From CAZMRW01 sp964568805 (lineage in GTDB: Bacteria > Pseudomonadota > Gammaproteobacteria > Methylococcales > Methylomonadaceae): DNA of 19,078 bases. Under the pieces are notes generated by a model that saw only the letters and a list, made by a program, of their open reading frames with translations, had not been told where the DNA came from and searched no databases. This document shows positions 14,654-19,078 of the stretch, piece by piece; the stretch's first letter is position 1, and every line of letters starts with the position of its first letter. Both the position numbers and the translations under genes were made by a program. The DNA is taken from positions 1 to 19,078 of the forward strand of contig CAZMRW010000085.1 of the NCBI GenBank assembly GCA_964568805.1. Reading direction: 5' to 3'.

Positions 14654-17600
14654 ATGAAGATACTCAATATTTACTTTAAAAATATCAACTCATTGGAAGG
14701 CGAGAATCGCGTCAATTTTGAACAGGCTCCTTTTTCCGGCACCGGCGTATTTGCCATCACGGGTCCTAACGGATCGGGTAAATCCAGTATTCTGGATGCG
14801 ATAACCCTGGGTTTATACGGCGAGACATTTCGTTTTGACCGCCCTGCCAGGCATGTCATGACCAAGCATACCGCCGAATGTTTTTCAGAAATCGAATTTT
14901 CCCTCGGTCAGGAGAAATACCGGTCGATGTGGCATGTGCGCCGGGACGCAGGGGATCCGGAAGGCGAATTGCTACCCGCCGAAATGAAGCTGATGCACCT
15001 GAATGGCCCGGAAGAAATTCTGGCCGACACGCCTCAGCAGGTCTGTGCCCGGATAGCCGATATTACCGGCATGAATTTTCGTAACTTTACCCGTTCGATC
15101 CTGTTGGCGCAGGGCGATTTCGCCGCATTTCTTAATGCCCTGGACAGTGAACGGATGGATATTCTGGAAAAAATCATCAGCTCCGATATTTATGCCGACT
15201 ATAAAAAGGAGATAGCCGATAAGATTCATGAGGCGCAAACAAAATTAGATCGGCTGGAACAAGATCTGTCTTTGATTCCGGTCATGGAGCCGGAAAAACT
15301 GGAAGCATCCGAGCATGATCTGGCCGATTTCAACGAACAGTACGACACATTACAGGCCGAACTGACCGAGCTTAAGCGTCAGCAACATGCGTTGCAGACC
15401 CTGTCGGGCTTGCAAAACCAAATGACCCGGCAGGAAAATGACCTGAGGGAGCTTCGGTCCCGGGCGGAAGCAATTGGTGCTCGCTTGTCCAAGATGGCCT
15501 CATCTCAGGATGCCTTGCGTTTTAAGGACGACGTCGCAGCAATCAATGACAAAAATCAGACGGTTCAGCAGGGTAAAGCCACGCTGGCTTCCTATCAGGA
15601 CGAACTGAGACAACTGGAACAGCTGTTTACCAGTTCGGGCATAGAAAAGGCTGCGCCTGGAGGATTGGAATTCAAATCGATCGCCGGGCAGCAGCAAACC
15701 ATAGGCAACGTCAGAGCACAAATCAATCAGCTGGATTCTGCAAGATATTCGGCATCCCAGTTGGTGCAATCCCTCGAAGCCCAAATAAACGAAAAAAAAT
15801 CGATGCTGGAGACCGTGTCGGCCTGGCTGGAATCGCATGGGGGTGACGAATCGCTGCTGACCAATTTCCCTGAAACCGCGAAATTAAAAAATCTCAGGGC
15901 GGAAATCGCTGAATTGCTTCAAAAACAGAAAACAATTGCTCAATCAATAAAATATACAAATTCAGCGTTAACTGGCCAAAAATCGACGATCGAGAAGGAG
16001 AATGCCAAACTGGCCCGTTTAAAACTCCAGATGGAGGCGGAAGAAAAGTCGCTGGAGGAACTGGTTCAGGGGAAAACGCTAATTGAAATTGACGATTTGC
16101 GTCAAGAGCAGCAGGAACGTGTTCAGTCCTTTAGGGAATTGACCAAACTGGCTATGGCTTATCAAAAATTGACCGATCATCGGGCAACCGGTTTTTTCGG
16201 TCTTTTTAAAAGCAAGGATTTCACCCGTCTCAATCCCGAGGAACTCTCTCATGAGCTGGAAAATTTAAGGCAGGAGATTAAACGCGAAGAAAATATCAGG
16301 CTGATTCTCGAGGCAGCGATAACCCGTGAAGCGTTGATGAGGAAGATGATCCCGGAACGTTACCATCTGATCGAGGGTAAACCTTGCCCTTTATGCGGCG
16401 CATTACAGCATCCTTATGTAAAAAATCCGCCTGCGGTGGGAAACTCAGAGCAGGCTTTGGCAGATCAGCGTGCCAAACTAAAAACCGTTTACGCAAGCGC
16501 CGAGAAACTGGAGCATGAACTCAATATTGCTCTTAAACAGTCGCAAATAAACCGGGCAAATCAGTTGCAGGCCCAGCAGATCAGTTCGCAGTGGCTAACG
16601 CTGGCGAACCGCCTGAATATCATGTCCAGTGATCTTGACATCAATAACTCGAAATTGATGCAACGGTTTTTGGCCGCTGAAGAAACTGAATTAAAAAATA
16701 TCGCCTTTTTGTCGGTAAAGTACCGGAGCAAGCAAACCGGCATTGAAAAATTAAAAACATCTATTGTCATCAGCGCAGCCCTGATCGAACAATTGCAGGT
16801 CCGCTATAAAAATTTCGATTCGGAATGGCAGGAACGACCGGATGAACGCAACGAAATTGACGCAAGACTGGCGCAATGCCAACAGGAAGAAAAGGAATTG
16901 GCCGCCAAGGTGGATGAGCAATTGGCGACGCTGGGCGAGAAAATGCCGGCCAAGGGGAAGGAAGATGCCTTTTATGACCGGTTGAACAGCCGCCGTCAGG
17001 ATTATCATAGCTACGTCATTCGCCGAAAGGCGTTGACCGAAGAACTGGAGCTTCTGGCCTCGAAAGTGGAGTCTAGCCGTGTTGAAATCAACACATATAA
17101 TGAAAAGCTCGATAGCTTTAATAGTCAATTAAGAAAGGAAGAGATAGTCAGCCTGCATTTGGCGTTAATTGAAAAACAGAAATTGATTACCGGCCAGCAA
17201 CAACTTGTCGCACAGCAGGAAGCTGACGCGATGGCGTTTCAGAAAACCCTGCAAGATAAATTGCAGGGCACTCCATTTAACAGTTTAAGCGAACTGACTG
17301 AAGCACTCGGATTGATTGAAATGCAACCGCAACTGGAGCAGGAAGCGGCCCAATTGGCCCAAGACATTGCAATCAGAGACGCAGAGCTTGAAAAAATCCG
17401 GCATCAGTTGGCAATGGAAACAGCGTCGGTAGACACCGGACTCAGTCTCGAGGAAATCAACTTACAGCTGCGGAGCGTTGCCGAGAAACTGGAAATCGCG
17501 CATTTTGAAATCCGGCATCTGGACACCCTGCTGAAAGAACAGCAGCAGTATCAGCTTAAATATAATGCGCTATTGACACAGGTGCGGGAGCAGCGGAAAT

Positions 17601-18112
17601 TGACTCGCCAATGTCAAGCCGAAGCAGAGCAACTGTCGACCGAAAACGGCATGGAATTTCGCCGCCGCGTGCAGGAACGGATTACCGAAAAGCTTTTATC
17701 CCAAACCAATGCGCTATTGGAAAAAATCAGCGGCCGCTATTATATTCGGAAATTGCCGAGTGAACAGGGGTTGGCTCTGGAAATTGAGGATACTTTTCAG
17801 GGCAATGTCCGGCGATTACCGAAGACCTTGTCGGGAGGAGAAAGTTTTGTCGTGAGCCTGGCGCTGGCGCTGGGACTTTCGGAAATGGCCAATAACGGCA
17901 AGTCGGTCGATTCCCTGTTTCTGGATGAGGGTTTTGGCAATCTTGATGCCGAAACCCTGTATACCGTGATCACCACGTTAGAAAATTTACGCACACACGG
18001 AAAAACCGTGGGCGTTATTTCTCATGTCGAAAGCGTACAAAAGCGTTTCAAAGCGCAACTGCAAGTCGTCAAAAAGCCCAATGGCATGGGGATGCTGAAG
18101 AAAGCGTCGTAA
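14654..18112 (+). CDS. sbcC: Exonuclease subunit SbcC (Rad50-like SMC ATPase)
   Basis: A 1152-residue Rad50-type ATPase which, with the nuclease SbcD (Mre11), cuts DNA hairpins and protein-blocked ends during replication and repair. The N-terminal lobe has INSLEGENRVNF and the Walker A GPNGSGKSS (37-45), followed by the Q-loop segment RSILLAQGDFAAFLNA. Long coiled coils run from about 180 to 1030, interrupted by the zinc hook EGKPCPLCGALQHPY with C578 and C581, where two molecules join. The C-terminal lobe has the ABC signature LSGGES (1059-1064), Walker B SLFLDEGFGNLD (D1091, E1092) and the H-loop VISHVE. All parts needed for activity are present, and the length fits the larger proteobacterial SbcC proteins. 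In most genomes sbcD lies just upstream; here the upstream genes are the GTPases, so SbcD must be encoded elsewhere. Confidence 0.96.
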   Translation: MKILNIYFKNINSLEGENRVNFEQAPFSGTGVFAITGPNGSGKSSILDAITLGLYGETFRFDRPARHVMTKHTAECFSEIEFSLGQEKYRSMWHVRRDAGDPEGELLPAEMKLMHLNGPEEILADTPQQVCARIADITGMNFRNFTRSILLAQGDFAAFLNALDSERMDILEKIISSDIYADYKKEIADKIHEAQTKLDRLEQDLSLIPVMEPEKLEASEHDLADFNEQYDTLQAELTELKRQQHALQTLSGLQNQMTRQENDLRELRSRAEAIGARLSKMASSQDALRFKDDVAAINDKNQTVQQGKATLASYQDELRQLEQLFTSSGIEKAAPGGLEFKSIAGQQQTIGNVRAQINQLDSARYSASQLVQSLEAQINEKKSMLETVSAWLESHGGDESLLTNFPETAKLKNLRAEIAELLQKQKTIAQSIKYTNSALTGQKSTIEKENAKLARLKLQMEAEEKSLEELVQGKTLIEIDDLRQEQQERVQSFRELTKLAMAYQKLTDHRATGFFGLFKSKDFTRLNPEELSHELENLRQEIKREENIRLILEAAITREALMRKMIPERYHLIEGKPCPLCGALQHPYVKNPPAVGNSEQALADQRAKLKTVYASAEKLEHELNIALKQSQINRANQLQAQQISSQWLTLANRLNIMSSDLDINNSKLMQRFLAAEETELKNIAFLSVKYRSKQTGIEKLKTSIVISAALIEQLQVRYKNFDSEWQERPDERNEIDARLAQCQQEEKELAAKVDEQLATLGEKMPAKGKEDAFYDRLNSRRQDYHSYVIRRKALTEELELLASKVESSRVEINTYNEKLDSFNSQLRKEEIVSLHLALIEKQKLITGQQQLVAQQEADAMAFQKTLQDKLQGTPFNSLSELTEALGLIEMQPQLEQEAAQLAQDIAIRDAELEKIRHQLAMETASVDTGLSLEEINLQLRSVAEKLEIAHFEIRHLDTLLKEQQQYQLKYNALLTQVREQRKLTRQCQAEAEQLSTENGMEFRRRVQERITEKLLSQTNALLEKISGRYYIRKLPSEQGLALEIEDTFQGNVRRLPKTLSGGESFVVSLALALGLSEMANNGKSVDSLFLDEGFGNLDAETLYTVITTLENLRTHGKTVGVISHVESVQKRFKAQLQVVKKPNGMGMLKKAS

Positions 18113-18160
18113 TGCCATCAAACTAAGAAAACAACTTGCGAGGAATAACTGATAAATTTA

Positions 18161-18775
18161 ATGAAAACATATAGTTACAGAAACAAAATACCTATGGAAA
18201 GTTATTTTAAGACTAAGGGATATGTGCCTGGGGGTATCATAACGAATAGCAGGCAAGAAAATCTCGATATTGAAGCGATGCCACCTTATCTGAGAACATT
18301 GCTGGTTACTGACGGTACAGTCACGAAAAGTCTTGAAGCGTACTTTTGGGAGCCCGTGGTCGTTGAAAACCTGGGTCAGATGCCTTTGCAACTCACTGAG
18401 TCCATCGATTGGATTTACATGCATCAGGGCGATGAAGCATTGCTGCGTGAAGTCAGGCTTAAGGGAGAGCTTAGCGGGAAAGTCTATGCTTATGCCAAAT
18501 CTTTGTTGAAGCTTGATTTGCTTCCTCAGAACGTAAAGGACGATCTCCTCGCCGGAAAAATCGGCATCGGAGAAATGCTTAGGGAACGCGGGCTTGAAAG
18601 CTATCGGGAAATTCTCGATATCGGTCGTGATATTGATGAGTCTTTAGCTCCTGTATTTAATGTTAAAAAGTGTGGCGAGCTAATCTATCGGACTTACAGG
18701 GTCATCATGCAAGGAGAGGCTACGATGTTGATTACTGAGAAATTTCCGTATCGTTTGTATAATGATCGAACCTGA
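18161..18775 (+). CDS. Chorismate pyruvate-lyase-like protein (DUF98/UbiC superfamily)
   Basis: A 204-residue single-domain protein of the chorismate lyase superfamily, closer to the archaeal-type DUF98 group than to classical UbiC. YLRTLLVTDGTVTKSLEAYF followed by WEPVVVENL (about 47-75) matches the family's 'TDGSvT..LE...(g/w)EPV' region, and the C-terminal ELIYRTYRVIMQGEATMLIT followed by EKFP (to about residue 197) matches its R-Y-R-I and I-T-E-x-F-P strands. Members cleave chorismate to 4-hydroxybenzoate and pyruvate. In archaea this feeds tetrahydromethanopterin synthesis, while in bacteria it could feed ubiquinone or other hydroxybenzoates; which applies here is not shown. A GAGGA at 18140-18144 is too far (16 bp) to be an ideal ribosome-binding site for ATG 18161; ATG 18194 is an alternative start that would lose 11 residues. 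The gene follows sbcC by 48 bp, with no functional link apparent. Confidence 0.8.
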   Translation: MKTYSYRNKIPMESYFKTKGYVPGGIITNSRQENLDIEAMPPYLRTLLVTDGTVTKSLEAYFWEPVVVENLGQMPLQLTESIDWIYMHQGDEALLREVRLKGELSGKVYAYAKSLLKLDLLPQNVKDDLLAGKIGIGEMLRERGLESYREILDIGRDIDESLAPVFNVKKCGELIYRTYRVIMQGEATMLITEKFPYRLYNDRT

Positions 18776-18843
18776 AATGGGCATTATGGTTCGACACTGT
18801 CTTGACCGGCGCATAGCCGATCAAAAATCGTTCCTATAAAAAA

Positions 18844-18880
18844 GGGTTAACGTCGGTTAATCTAAACCTGGCGTTAACCC
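18844..18880 (+). terminator. Inverted repeat after the chorismate-lyase-like gene
   Basis: A perfect 9-bp stem, GGGTTAACG (18844-18852) and CGTTAACCC (18872-18880), with a 19-nt loop in which GGTT and AACC can pair further. It lies between two converging genes, about 70 bp after one stop and 80 bp after the other. Only a short T-run (18897-18900) follows, so terminator activity is likely but not certain. Confidence 0.6.
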
Positions 18881-18959
18881 CAGGCAATTGATCCGATTTT
18901 GCGCAGGATCGATTTGGAATTTGTATTAATTGGGATGAAATATGAAAAAGGCTTCCAGC

Positions 18960-19078
18960 TTATTTAAGCAAGATGTCCTTTTTGTTTTTTTCTATCGTTT
19001 TTTCACCGATGCCGGCGACATTGGTCAGATCTTCAACGCGGCTAAAGGCGCCTTTTTCTGTTCTGTATTTAACGATAG
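18960..19078 (-). CDS. ComEA-type helix-hairpin-helix protein, C-terminal end only
   Basis: The last 38 codons of a minus-strand gene that begins beyond the right edge; the stop codon is at 18960-18962. The residues YRTEKGAFSRVEDLTNVAGI followed by GEKTIEKNKKDILLK form one complete helix-hairpin-helix unit (F..VEDL..V.GIG...) of the kind that binds the DNA backbone without sequence specificity. Small secreted ComEA-like proteins, used in DNA uptake or simply of unknown role, end in exactly this way. The N-terminus, and so any signal peptide, cannot be seen. The gene converges on the chorismate-lyase-like gene. Confidence 0.82.
   Translation of the reverse strand, partial: IVKYRTEKGAFSRVEDLTNVAGIGEKTIEKNKKDILLK

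Noticed and set aside
10894..18127. Shared 13-mer CCATCAAACTAAG ahead of the first GTPase gene and after sbcC
   Set aside because: A shared 13-mer is expected by chance in a window of this size, and the flanks do not match.

Overview
The window looks like chromosome of a gammaproteobacterium. The arrangement smpB / (divergent) ratA-rnfH is typical of that class. An MfnE-like small kinase behind pabB and an archaeal-type (DUF98) chorismate lyase homologue hint at a methanotroph or other methylotroph that makes methanofuran and tetrahydromethanopterin. That taxonomic refinement is inference, not proven by the sequence.

Region 1 (1-2388) is the leader-distal part of a large type I-C CRISPR array: 37 repeats of 32 bp and 36 complete spacers of 32-36 bp. 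It is read left to right, and the leader and cas genes must lie beyond the left edge, since none are in the window. Two repeats deviate. The first has one substitution in the hairpin loop, and an internal one (1580-1611) has three G-to-T changes in the stem and the crRNA handle. The array ends in a perfect repeat and a hairpin, and abuts a convergent housekeeping operon.

Region 2 (2473-5708) holds a minus-strand operon (sodium-dependent NSS transporter, ratA, rnfH), divergent from smpB, followed by a HopJ-domain gene. Region 3 (5709-7724) has a roughly 600-bp stretch without a convincing gene, then a lone catalase-fold gene and an inverted repeat. Region 4 (7725-10818) is a compact pabB / small kinase / DUF2959 run (4-aminobenzoate and probably C1-cofactor metabolism), ending convergently against a small lipoprotein gene.

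Region 5 (10947-14292) is a pair of overlapping genes for large P-loop GTPases with hydrophobic C-terminal segments and non-standard G4 motifs. They probably act as a pair at a membrane, but their function is unknown to me. Region 6 (14654-18775) has a full-length SbcC nuclease-subunit gene without an adjacent sbcD, followed by the DUF98 chorismate-lyase-like gene. The right edge cuts a minus-strand ComEA-type helix-hairpin-helix gene of which only the last 38 residues are present. The most unusual content is the degenerate repeat inside the CRISPR array, the twin GTPases, and the possible scattered C1-cofactor genes.
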